Below, in pieces: positions 17,653 to 26,463 of a stretch of DNA of 64,000 nucleotides. Source of the stretch: Ructibacterium gallinarum (GTDB taxonomy: Bacteria; Bacillota; Clostridia; Monoglobales; Monoglobaceae); NCBI RefSeq assembly GCF_014982785.1, contig NZ_JADCKB010000017.1:1-64000 (forward strand), read 5' to 3'. The notes below the pieces were generated by a model that was not told the origin of the DNA, searched no databases, and saw nothing but the letters and a program-made list of their open reading frames with translations. Position 1 is the first letter of the stretch, and each line of letters begins with the position of its first letter. Position numbers and translations under genes: made by a program.

Positions 17653-18881
17653 ATTTCCTCCTTAGAGGCACTGCGCATAAATGCTATGTTCTCCTCGCTG
17701 TCGTTTGCCATATCGGTTTTGTAAAATTCACAGAATGCATCAAACGACTCCATAAGATGCTTGGGATATTCACCAAAGCGAGCCTTATATTCTAAAATTG
17801 ACGGCATTACACGCACCTTAAACTTATCGAATGAATTAAGTGCAATTGATGAGAGCTGATGCTTTACGAATGGATTTTTAAATCTCTCGATCACGCTGTC
17901 CGCAAAGGACAAAAGCTGTTCCTTAGGTAAATCAAGCGTAGGAATAATCTCATCATAGATGCACTTCCTGACAAAATCCAAGGTCTCCTCATTTTCCATA
18001 CACTCACCCACAGTTTTTAAGTCCTTGAGCATTGCATAAGGTACAAGTGAGGTATGAGCTCCGTTTAATATTCTTACCTTTTGCTTTTTATATGGTGTGA
18101 CATCATCTGTCCATATCACGTTAAAGCCCGCTTTCTTAAGCGGCAGTTCAGCTTCAAAATTACCCTCGATTACCCACAGATGAAATATTTCCGCTGTGTC
18201 AATCAGATTATCCTTATACGGGATTTGGCTTTCAAAGGCTTCGATATCGTCCCTCGGATAGCCTGTTACAATCCTGTCAACCAATGTTGAGCAGAAATGA
18301 TTTTCGCTGTCAAGCCATTCCTTGAAGCCGTCTCCCAAATCCCACAAATCAGCGTACTTCTTAACACATTTTAAAAGCTCTTTTCCGTTATTATCAATAA
18401 GCTCGCAGGAAAGAACAATAAATCCGCCAAGTCCAAGCCGGAAACGCCTATACAAAAGCTGTGTCAGCTTGGCAGGGAATGACTTTGCAGGTGCATCAGT
18501 CAGCTTTTCAGTGCCTATATACTCAATTCCTGCTTCGGTTGTGTTCGACACGATAAAACGCATGTTAGGGTTCTCTGCAAGACGCATATATTCGTCAAAA
18601 TCCTCATAGGGATTGATGCCCCTTGAAATGATGTCAATCTCGGTGCGTTCGTTTACTATTTCCCCCTTGTCAATTCCTCTCAGAAACAGATTGTACCTTC
18701 CACCCTGCTCATTTAAGAGGTTTATCATACCTTTTTCTATCGGCTGTACGACTGCAATTTTCCCGTCAAACAGTCCTTTTTCGCTGAGCCTGCAGAAGAA
18801 ATAGTCTACAAAGCCTCGCAAAAATCCGCCCTCTCCGAATTGTATAACTCGCTCATTCAATCGTCTTACAGTGTTTGTCAT
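17631..18881 (-). CDS. uxaB: Tagaturonate reductase
   Basis: An NAD-dependent polyol dehydrogenase of the mannitol dehydrogenase family that reduces D-tagaturonate to D-altronate. VIQFGEGGFLRGFVDYFF is the nucleotide-binding start; KVRILNGAHTSLVPYAML carries the catalytic region with the Asn-His pair typical of the family. At 416 residues it is somewhat shorter than the E. coli protein. A fructuronate reductase (UxuB) would look similar, but its neighbours uxaA and uxaC favour UxaB. It is first of the three uxa genes and follows the GH36-like gene by about 40 bases. Confidence 0.9.
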   Translation of the reverse strand: MTNTVRRLNERVIQFGEGGFLRGFVDYFFCRLSEKGLFDGKIAVVQPIEKGMINLLNEQGGRYNLFLRGIDKGEIVNERTEIDIISRGINPYEDFDEYMRLAENPNMRFIVSNTTEAGIEYIGTEKLTDAPAKSFPAKLTQLLYRRFRLGLGGFIVLSCELIDNNGKELLKCVKKYADLWDLGDGFKEWLDSENHFCSTLVDRIVTGYPRDDIEAFESQIPYKDNLIDTAEIFHLWVIEGNFEAELPLKKAGFNVIWTDDVTPYKKQKVRILNGAHTSLVPYAMLKDLKTVGECMENEETLDFVRKCIYDEIIPTLDLPKEQLLSFADSVIERFKNPFVKHQLSSIALNSFDKFKVRVMPSILEYKARFGEYPKHLMESFDAFCEFYKTDMANDSEENIAFMRSASKEEIWNKLSE

Positions 18882-18918
18882 ATTTATTTCCTACCTTTGC
18901 TTGTCAAACTGACTCTTT

Positions 18919-20673
18919 TTAAAAAGTGATGTTTTTAAGTTCTACCATACCTGATTTAGGCACATCAAATCTTCTTACTTCATTACACAATTGCAAATTT
19001 CCTTCATCTAAGCTATTACCCATACAATCAAAAATACGATATTGATATGCATGCGACGCTATATTTCCATCAATGTACAAGCCCGCCGTACCGGTTCCAT
19101 TCACAAAAGAAATTTTATCATAACACTTTTCCAATCTTAAAGTTTTATCAGAATAAGCCACTGCAACCATTTCAATATCGGTTTCCGATTTCACCATACT
19201 GTAATTTGCCGAAGGACTGCAAGCGGTAAGCTTTCCAAACATCAACGTTTCCTGATTTCTTTGCCAAAAATCGAGATAAAACTTAAGCATATTATAGTGT
19301 TCTTCAGAAAGCTCTCCTATTCGCATAGAAATTTGCGGCACTGAAAATAAAACATTTATTATTTGTTCTGCCGCTTCCTCAGGTGTATCGGTATAATTCC
19401 ATAAAAGCATATCTGAATGTACCGCTGCAGGAGCGGAGGTGAGTCTGAGATCGATGGTTGACACCCGATTTTCTACTGCGGCCATAGGGCAATCCCCGGC
19501 TCTGAGCATATTCCCGTATTTTTTCATGATAGGGCCGATATAGGTCTGTCTGAATTCTATCAATATATCGGGTTTGATACGTATCAAGCGTTCGTATATA
19601 TCAGACACCAAGGTGCATATCGCATCTTCCAAAGAGTCCATATCCATATCATCATTAAACGATGAGCTCTCCGGCAAAAGTCCAAACGAATCTATAAAAT
19701 CCAGCTTTAATCCATCTAACCTCCAGTCAGATACCGCCCTTTCATATAGTTCTGACAAATAGGTTCTAACCTCAGGATACCGGGGATCCAGGATTCCGGC
19801 TCCCTGATCATCTTTGTAGTACAACGTTTTGTCATGGAACAAATCCTTTATTTCTGCCCGATCGCCCATAAACGGAACAGAAAACCAAACCATAAGCTTC
19901 ATTCCAAGGGCGTGGACTTTGTCCGCAAATAAACCCATATCGGGGATTTTGCTTGCACACTCCTTCCAATCTCCGCAGTACATATAACCGCGTCCGTTAT
20001 CCTCTGTTTGCCAGCCATCATCTATAATTACCGTTTTCATCCCGAGTGCAGCCGCTTTTTTCAGCTCGTCCAGCAGTTTCTCTTCATTAAAATTTTGGTG
20101 ATATGAATACCACGTTGAATATAACATATCAAACGCAGAATGCGGTTTTTCACATATCTCATTTTTGTCCCATTCCGAACACGCTTCCGCAATTGTCTGC
20201 ATATAGGAAATACGTCTTGTATCCACGAATACTGTAACCGAATAACTCTGTATTTCCCCTACTCTTTCAGAAAACAATTTAAGTACCCATTTGATTTCAC
20301 CCGTTTCTTCAATAACCCCGGTCTTAATGCTCATTGGAGTTTTGCAGTCAGATGTATATACCGTCACTCTGTTTTTATCATCACTTCCTATATAACATTG
20401 TATCGGTATACCGCTTGCAGACCGTGATTTTGATTCACTCATCCACCATTCAGGATAAATTTCCCGATTCATACCGCTCACCGGACTCCATGGCACATAT
20501 GCACCATAGGTCTGCGTTGTCCACCATATCTCAACCGCCTCCGGTGTTATTTTGTTTCCAAAATCAATCTTTATATTGACCGCAAAAACTTCGCCGTTGT
20601 CCTCCGCCTGCTCAATGTTCACCTTGTACTTTTCATCTGCATGAAAAACATAATCTGCTATTTTATACTCCAT
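18919..20673 (-). CDS. GH36-like alpha-galactosidase family protein
   Basis: A 584-residue cytoplasmic glycosidase of the alpha-galactosidase clan (GH27/GH36/GH31-like). An N-terminal beta-domain (about 1-175) is followed by a barrel beginning STWYSYHQNFNEEKLLDEL. IDDGWQTEDNGRG carries substrate-binding residues, DGLKLDFIDSFG has the nucleophile Asp in the KLD motif, and MLRAGDCPMA has the probable acid/base Asp. A short C-terminal beta-domain ends the protein. It could remove galactose from side chains or act on another alpha-linked sugar; distance from classical GH36 leaves the substrate open. GGAGG lies 6 bases before the ATG at 20673. The gene sits between the sensor kinase and uxaB. Confidence 0.78.
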   Translation of the reverse strand: MEYKIADYVFHADEKYKVNIEQAEDNGEVFAVNIKIDFGNKITPEAVEIWWTTQTYGAYVPWSPVSGMNREIYPEWWMSESKSRSASGIPIQCYIGSDDKNRVTVYTSDCKTPMSIKTGVIEETGEIKWVLKLFSERVGEIQSYSVTVFVDTRRISYMQTIAEACSEWDKNEICEKPHSAFDMLYSTWYSYHQNFNEEKLLDELKKAAALGMKTVIIDDGWQTEDNGRGYMYCGDWKECASKIPDMGLFADKVHALGMKLMVWFSVPFMGDRAEIKDLFHDKTLYYKDDQGAGILDPRYPEVRTYLSELYERAVSDWRLDGLKLDFIDSFGLLPESSSFNDDMDMDSLEDAICTLVSDIYERLIRIKPDILIEFRQTYIGPIMKKYGNMLRAGDCPMAAVENRVSTIDLRLTSAPAAVHSDMLLWNYTDTPEEAAEQIINVLFSVPQISMRIGELSEEHYNMLKFYLDFWQRNQETLMFGKLTACSPSANYSMVKSETDIEMVAVAYSDKTLRLEKCYDKISFVNGTGTAGLYIDGNIASHAYQYRIFDCMGNSLDEGNLQLCNEVRRFDVPKSGMVELKNITF

Positions 20674-20703
20674 CTGTCTCCTCCGTTTATAGCTTTTTAT
20701 TCC

Positions 20704-23346
20704 TCATTCCATCCCGTTTTCGCTGTAAGGCACCGTAATGACAACCAGGGTTCCGCTGCCTTCCGAGCTATAAATTTTCATACCGTATTGCTCCCCAAAC
20801 AAAAGGCGTAACCTGTTGTGAATATTTCTCAACCCTACATTTTTCTTTGAAGTACCTGTAAGTATGTTTGCCCTGACTTCATTAAGACGGTCTTTACTCA
20901 TCCCAATTCCCCAATCGCGTATTGATATTTTCAATTTATCCGCCGCTTTATAGGCATGAACGTAGATATATATTTCATCTTTGTTAACACGATTTCTATG
21001 TTTCAACGTATTCTCAATGATAGGCTGAAGTACAAAATTTACAATTTTACAATCCATAAACTTCCTATCAATCGCATAAGCAACTTTTAATTTCTGATCC
21101 AGCGCAATATTTTGAATATCCACATATATTTTTGTATATTCAATTTCTTCACGGATTGTAAGTATTTTTTTCTGATTGGTTACACATTGCCTCAAATACG
21201 TCCCTAGCAGCACAATCAGTTTACTCGCCCTTCGATCTCCCTCTTCCACCAGACCATTTATAATTTCTAAAAAATTATATATAAAGTGCGGCGCAATCTG
21301 ACTCTTAAATGTTTCAAGCTGAAGTTCTCTTTCATATACCTGATATTCATAAATTTCATTTATCAATAATTTTATACGAGTTTTCATTTTGCCCGCTTCA
21401 ACAAAGAGCAAGTCAAGTTCATCATTTCGCTTTCCGGGCTTAACCTCAGCGTATTCGTCCTCCAACAGATATTGTGCCTCTTGTGCAGCTTCTATAATAT
21501 ACTTTCTTAAACGCATAGCAAGAAGTAAGCATATCAAGCAGATCACAAGCCAAATTAGCATAACACATTCTGCTATTTTTAAATACATACCTTTTTTTGC
21601 TGAAGTATCAACTGCATAAACAACTTTCACCGGAAAATCCTCGTTTATAAGGCTTCTGGATATACAATGCCTGCTTCTGTCCATCATATTGTCAAAACTT
21701 ATATGCGTCTCCATACGATTACCCGCATATATAATTTTGTCATTTTCATCAACCAAATAGATTTCAGCTGTATTTCCATTTATCTTATAAAAATTATTTA
21801 ATAAAGAATCCGCATATACGCTGAATCTTACATAACCCGCAAATTTTTCACCGTCAAAATCCCCCTGATATACACGTTTTAATTTCGTGAATTTTAATTT
21901 TCCATTTCTCTCATTTACCTCATATCCTGATTTTATTTTTTCATCCTTGATTTCTCCGTCGTCAAATCCGACAATCCACTTATAAACAGGTGCTTTTTGC
22001 GCGTTATATATTTCAACGTCATATTCAATATCTTTATTTTTCATAAGCGATACAAAATACCGTTCCGCATATTCTTCACGGTTTAACTCCGCAGCATTTA
22101 TCCCCTCAAACAACCGGCTATCCGTCAAAACTGTCTTTAAGGTATTTTCTGCTTTAGAAAAATTACTTTCCAGATATTTTGTGTTTACCTCACTGAATAT
22201 CTCAATATTTTTTCTAGCTTCCAATGCAACCGCTGAGTTACAAATAACAATTACCAAAACGGAATTTATCAGTATCGGAAGCATTAAAAAAAGCGCATGA
22301 TACAGCCATATTTTTGATTTCAGCGATAACGTTCCGAATTTCTGCGAAACATATCGCTCAATAGGAGTATGCTTTTTTATCGTATTCAATTTCTCTTTGA
22401 TACGATATTCTTCATCTGCCGTCAGCTCCATCTCGTTGATTACCTTTGTGATTTTCTTTGAAATATCATCCGAAAATGCACTGATAAACTTCATACTAAT
22501 CAACATAACAATCAAAAAGACCATTAAGCAGATAAGAATTAAATCAGTAAAGGTCTTCCCCATTTTTTCAATAGGTAAGATAACCACAGTATTATAATTA
22601 TAATATTGAAGACTCCCGCAAAGCACTATAAATCTTCTTCCGTCTTTTTTAATCATCTCGGGCGACCTTTTCCCTTTGCTCATAAGGTCACTGATTTCTT
22701 CAAATTTAAAATCATAATCACTTTTACTGTATACAATCTGACTGTTATTAAGCAAAAAAACATCAACCGGCGATGTTATGCTTTCAAGGCAGCCGGGAAT
22801 TAAATAAAACAAAATACTTCCCCTTTGAATGCCATTAAAATCATAAACAGGTATTTTGAATATATTACTCCCCGCATCCTCCAGAAACATCACCTGGGTA
22901 CCGAATATATCGCCCTTGTTCAGAAAATTCTCAATATTTTCGATATTGATTGATATTTTTTGGTTTAACGAAACAAATCCTATTTTGGACATGTAGTTAT
23001 TGTTGTTATATGCTAATTCAGTAAACTTTTGCTGCAATCTGTTTTTTGCCCGATTAAACGCCGTATAGTCTCCGTATTTAACATCCTCATACTGATTGAT
23101 AACCTCAATACTATCGTTAAACTCTGTTTCTGTCACAAGTGCCATATAGGCATTCTGTATAGTTCCAAACAAATCGATAAAACTACAATTTATATTTCCC
23201 AGAATATCATTATTCAGCTGTTTTTGACTTTCTGAGTACATACGAGGTACTATGGTGTTGAGAAATACCATAAGCACAAGTAAATATAAGCACATTACCA
23301 TTGAAGCCCGTCTGATAATTTTAATTTTCAGTGTTTTATGCTTCAT
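20704..23346 (-). CDS. YesM-family sensor histidine kinase with two sensor modules
   Basis: The sensor of the pectin locus, 880 residues where YesM-type kinases usually have about 580. It has four membrane segments at roughly 14-34, 268-290, 346-369 and 590-612, giving two separate extracellular regions of about 230 and 220 residues. The cytoplasmic part holds a HAMP-like linker, the His_kinase domain with His687 in SQIAPHFIYNFLEII, the N-box near VLQPIIENTLKHRN and the G-boxes DWGIGMS and GLRNIHNRL. It would sense an oligosaccharide outside the cell and phosphorylate the response regulator encoded 11 bases upstream. The short cytoplasmic link between TM2 and TM3 (about 290-345) has no kinase motif, so the second sensor looks added to, not swapped with, the first. 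Confidence 0.9.
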   Translation of the reverse strand: MKHKTLKIKIIRRASMVMCLYLLVLMVFLNTIVPRMYSESQKQLNNDILGNINCSFIDLFGTIQNAYMALVTETEFNDSIEVINQYEDVKYGDYTAFNRAKNRLQQKFTELAYNNNNYMSKIGFVSLNQKISINIENIENFLNKGDIFGTQVMFLEDAGSNIFKIPVYDFNGIQRGSILFYLIPGCLESITSPVDVFLLNNSQIVYSKSDYDFKFEEISDLMSKGKRSPEMIKKDGRRFIVLCGSLQYYNYNTVVILPIEKMGKTFTDLILICLMVFLIVMLISMKFISAFSDDISKKITKVINEMELTADEEYRIKEKLNTIKKHTPIERYVSQKFGTLSLKSKIWLYHALFLMLPILINSVLVIVICNSAVALEARKNIEIFSEVNTKYLESNFSKAENTLKTVLTDSRLFEGINAAELNREEYAERYFVSLMKNKDIEYDVEIYNAQKAPVYKWIVGFDDGEIKDEKIKSGYEVNERNGKLKFTKLKRVYQGDFDGEKFAGYVRFSVYADSLLNNFYKINGNTAEIYLVDENDKIIYAGNRMETHISFDNMMDRSRHCISRSLINEDFPVKVVYAVDTSAKKGMYLKIAECVMLIWLVICLICLLLAMRLRKYIIEAAQEAQYLLEDEYAEVKPGKRNDELDLLFVEAGKMKTRIKLLINEIYEYQVYERELQLETFKSQIAPHFIYNFLEIINGLVEEGDRRASKLIVLLGTYLRQCVTNQKKILTIREEIEYTKIYVDIQNIALDQKLKVAYAIDRKFMDCKIVNFVLQPIIENTLKHRNRVNKDEIYIYVHAYKAADKLKISIRDWGIGMSKDRLNEVRANILTGTSKKNVGLRNIHNRLRLLFGEQYGMKIYSSEGSGTLVVITVPYSENGME

Positions 23347-23357
23347 AAAAATACACC

Positions 23358-24419
23358 CTATTTTTTAAATTTTTTCCTATAATCCAATGGATTCAACCCG
23401 GTCTCTGCTCTAAATACTTCGCTGAAATATCTCGGATTGGCAAAATTCAAAATATACGCAATTTCGTAAACCTTCATATTGGTATTGAGCAGGAATTCCT
23501 TTGCTTTATCAATTCGCTTGTAACGTAAAAGCTTAACAAATCCCGCTTTTCCCTTATCATTTAAAATCACACTGAGATAACCCCCGCTTATTTCAAGGTA
23601 ATCCGCAACATCCTTAAGGGATATATCCTCCATATAATGCTCGTCAATAAATTTAACCGCATTATTGAAATACATATCCGCGATGTCATCCTCAGCCCCA
23701 TTCATAAGCTGTATAATACCAATGATAAGATTGGAAACATACCTCCTAAGCTCGTCACCGCCGTCTATATCACTCCAGTCATCAAACACTCCTTTAAAAA
23801 CATTTTTAACATTTCCCACATTAGCTTTCAGTTCGATAAGATTTCTGTATAAGGTGTTCAGAAGTATAAAATACTGATTTTCTATTTCCGAAAACTCCAT
23901 GGCATTACCCGTTAGCTCATCCTCAAATTCCATCAGGTAGCTATCTATTCTATCGCATCTTCCGCTGCCTATATCTCTCATAATATTTTCGGCCGTTTGA
24001 TCGCATATCTGCTTTAACGATGTATATGCAACAGATGCAGTTCTAAGTTCAAGCTTATCATATGCCTTTTTTATGGCCTCGCATAACTTATCCATATCAA
24101 TTGGTTTGAGAAAATACGCCATAACATCAAACTCAATAAGTCTTCTGGCATACTCAAACTCAGAGTATCCGCTAAAAACAATAATTTCTGTCTTAATTCC
24201 CAGCTTACGGATTTTCTCTGCAAAATCAATTCCATCCACTCCGGGCATACAAATATCCGTAACAACCAAATCCGGCTTATGCTTTAAACATTTCTCTATG
24301 AGCTCTTCTCCATCTCTCGCACTGTCAACTACAACGAATCCAAGTTCAGCCCATTTGATATGCTTGATTAGTCTGTTACGAATTACCGCTTCATCGTCTG
24401 CAACAATAACCTTATACAT
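23358..24419 (-). CDS. YesN-family response regulator (receiver plus AraC output)
   Basis: A two-component regulator. Residues 1-120 form the receiver with acidic pair DD, phospho-acceptor Asp55 in LVVTDICMPGVDG and Lys in YFLKPID. A helical linker follows, and the C-terminal 100 residues form the AraC-type double helix-turn-helix (ISLKDVADYLEISGGYLSVIL, then MKVYEIAYILNFANPRYFSEVF). It would activate the locus when phosphorylated by the adjacent kinase. I start at the ATG at 24419, which begins MYKVIVADDEA as the family does, with GGAG nearby, instead of the upstream TTG. Confidence 0.93.
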   Translation of the reverse strand: MYKVIVADDEAVIRNRLIKHIKWAELGFVVVDSARDGEELIEKCLKHKPDLVVTDICMPGVDGIDFAEKIRKLGIKTEIIVFSGYSEFEYARRLIEFDVMAYFLKPIDMDKLCEAIKKAYDKLELRTASVAYTSLKQICDQTAENIMRDIGSGRCDRIDSYLMEFEDELTGNAMEFSEIENQYFILLNTLYRNLIELKANVGNVKNVFKGVFDDWSDIDGGDELRRYVSNLIIGIIQLMNGAEDDIADMYFNNAVKFIDEHYMEDISLKDVADYLEISGGYLSVILNDKGKAGFVKLLRYKRIDKAKEFLLNTNMKVYEIAYILNFANPRYFSEVFRAETGLNPLDYRKKFKK

Positions 24420-24503
24420 AGCTGAGCACTCCAATACTTTATAAATTTATCTGAAAAATAACTTTTCAGATAAATTATAATACATTTGTGTGATTAAAAC
24501 AAG

Positions 24504-24728
24504 CTACATTTCTTTCTGCTCCTGTAAAGTTATTCTTGTGTGCATCAAACCATAACGTCTGCGAAAATTCTCATATTCTTTCATAAGTTCTGCATAGTCC
24601 CCATGAAATCCGCATTTTACACATCTGAACATTCCATCATTATCTTCATCTATTATGACATCCACTAATCTATCCAGACACATTGGGCAGCGATAGATTA
24701 CATTATTGTTTTTTTCATTATCAGCCAT
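24504..24728 (-). CDS. Small zinc-ribbon protein
   Basis: A 74-residue protein with two CxxC pairs (CPMCLDRLV and FRCVKCGFHG) spaced like a zinc ribbon, followed by a charged helix. AGGAGA precedes the ATG at 24728. It overlaps the end of the upstream 571-residue gene by 31 bases, so it is coupled to it, and lies just before the response regulator. I do not recognise a family with a known role. Possible roles are nucleic-acid binding in control of the locus or assistance to the neighbouring enzyme; neither is shown. Confidence 0.7.
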   Translation of the reverse strand: MADNEKNNNVIYRCPMCLDRLVDVIIDEDNDGMFRCVKCGFHGDYAELMKEYENFRRRYGLMHTRITLQEQKEM

Positions 24729-26413
24729 GTTCTTATCTCCTCTGTTTCATTTCCAACTGCATAACAAATTCTCAACGTATAAAACGGTGAAAACAAATGC
24801 CCATCTTGAACAGATACTTTTTCAGGCACTCCGCAATCCGCTTCTAATAGAATCTCGGTATTGATTTGCCCGATTTTTACCCCCGTTTTACTTCCGTTTT
24901 TTTCGTATTCTTTGCCGGAATAATTATAATCCGCCGCTTTTTCACCATCTAACATAAGTTCAATTCCGTACATATTTTCAGGATACTCCGTAAATCCATA
25001 ACACCCTTTTAAATATTCTGTAAATTTGAAGCAATCCCCGTCTGATTTATCTGTAATTGCACGTACAATCATAATATTGCCGTGTTTTTTAAATAAGTAT
25101 CGGGTCTCTATTTCAACATACGCCCCATCCGCAAATGTCAGTTTTACAGGAGTAAGCTTTAAAATACTTTCGTTTTCGTTTCTTTCGACGTCTTTAATTT
25201 CCGTACGATATGCGCATAAATCCAAGGTTTCTTCTCCATGCTCTACCATTAAGGTTGTTCTGGCACCATCTTCATAATGATTTTTATATCCCGTCCTGTA
25301 TTGTGACTGGATAACATAGGGATAAGAATTCATATCCAAAGATTTGGAATCCGTTCCCGTAAAGGACGCATACTCTCCGCAGAAAGGACGAAGATCGCCT
25401 ATGCTTCCGCCTTGAAAGGTATCAATCAACGCTCTGTAATTTCCGTCAAAAACCCAGAAAAAGTGCTTTCCGGAGCCATAAAGAATATCTTTACCCACTC
25501 CAATGGTCTGCTTATCGAGTGGGAAGCATTCCTTATATCTGCTTCCCAACTCACTGAGCGTCATACTTTCTACCTTTCCCTCTGATACCAATTTTGCAAT
25601 GTATTCCAGAGTTTCGCTGTATAACTGACGGGATATTTCTTCCGAATCAATTATATTATGATTTCGGCACAGCCAATTCGACCCGACATGTATTTGATAA
25701 TACGAAAAGCCATCGTTAAAATCCTCTTGCATCCGATACTGATCCACCAAATTAAAATCATACGGATGTTCGGCACCTAAATTTGCCAATCCCCTCTGTA
25801 CATTTGCGGGGTGACTTGCAAAAAAATCATTTCTTTGCTCATAACCAAGTGCCAAATCGCGGCTTAAATGCGGAACAGCCACAACTCCCGACCAGTCCTC
25901 TTCATTTTTTGCAGGTCTTATAGACTGTGTTTTGGACGGATACCATGGATTCCAGCTCATTCCCTCCGAAAACAAATACCAGGAGTTATTACAGCCGTGA
26001 AAAACCTTTACCCCCTCCTCAAAGCAACCTGCAACAACAGTGGTTACCTCCGGGCAAATCTCTTTAATCAACTGAATGGATACAGCATCTAAAACATAGT
26101 TTCCCATGACTTTTGGATACCTTCCAAAAATTTTCTTATATTTTTCAACAACTGTTTTTATGTTCTCTCTTTTTTGCTCCGTATTCAAAAGCCAAAACAT
26201 GGTAGCCGGCTGTCCTTCTATCGGCTCCAGCCATATTCCCGCTTCACTTCCGTATACCTCGCAGTCCTCTTTTACTTTGTCAATGACCTCGCTGTTTTCA
26301 AAGAACTCATCTCTTAAAAAAATTGTCGTTCTAAGATTCAATCTGTGTGCACATTCCCGTTGAAATTCATACATAGGCGTGTCATCACATCGATGTATCA
26401 AATTAAATATCAC
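24698..26413 (-). CDS. Putative carbohydrate-active enzyme with NodB/GH57-like barrel
   Basis: A 571-residue protein without a signal peptide. The first 260 residues look like a deacetylase or GH57-type barrel: an opening HRCDDTPMYEFQ with an Asp pair, a helix-strand rhythm through RYPKVMGNYVLDAVSIQLI, EMSWNPWYPSK-like text (GMSWNPWYPS) and a helix ETLEYIAKLVSEGKVESMT before LSELGSRYKE, as in polysaccharide deacetylase-fold proteins. The remainder is beta-rich, probably a beta-sandwich. The start is GTG at 26413 with AGGAGG 7 bases upstream. It lies between the secreted proteins and the two-component genes. I cannot name the family with confidence; it might be an uncharacterised glycosidase acting on imported oligomers. 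Confidence 0.6.
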   Translation of the reverse strand: MIFNLIHRCDDTPMYEFQRECAHRLNLRTTIFLRDEFFENSEVIDKVKEDCEVYGSEAGIWLEPIEGQPATMFWLLNTEQKRENIKTVVEKYKKIFGRYPKVMGNYVLDAVSIQLIKEICPEVTTVVAGCFEEGVKVFHGCNNSWYLFSEGMSWNPWYPSKTQSIRPAKNEEDWSGVVAVPHLSRDLALGYEQRNDFFASHPANVQRGLANLGAEHPYDFNLVDQYRMQEDFNDGFSYYQIHVGSNWLCRNHNIIDSEEISRQLYSETLEYIAKLVSEGKVESMTLSELGSRYKECFPLDKQTIGVGKDILYGSGKHFFWVFDGNYRALIDTFQGGSIGDLRPFCGEYASFTGTDSKSLDMNSYPYVIQSQYRTGYKNHYEDGARTTLMVEHGEETLDLCAYRTEIKDVERNENESILKLTPVKLTFADGAYVEIETRYLFKKHGNIMIVRAITDKSDGDCFKFTEYLKGCYGFTEYPENMYGIELMLDGEKAADYNYSGKEYEKNGSKTGVKIGQINTEILLEADCGVPEKVSVQDGHLFSPFYTLRICYAVGNETEEIRTWLIMKKTIM

Positions 26414-26463
26414 TTTTTTACCTCCTCGGGATTCAGATATTAGCTTTCAGCTGCCAAGATTCT

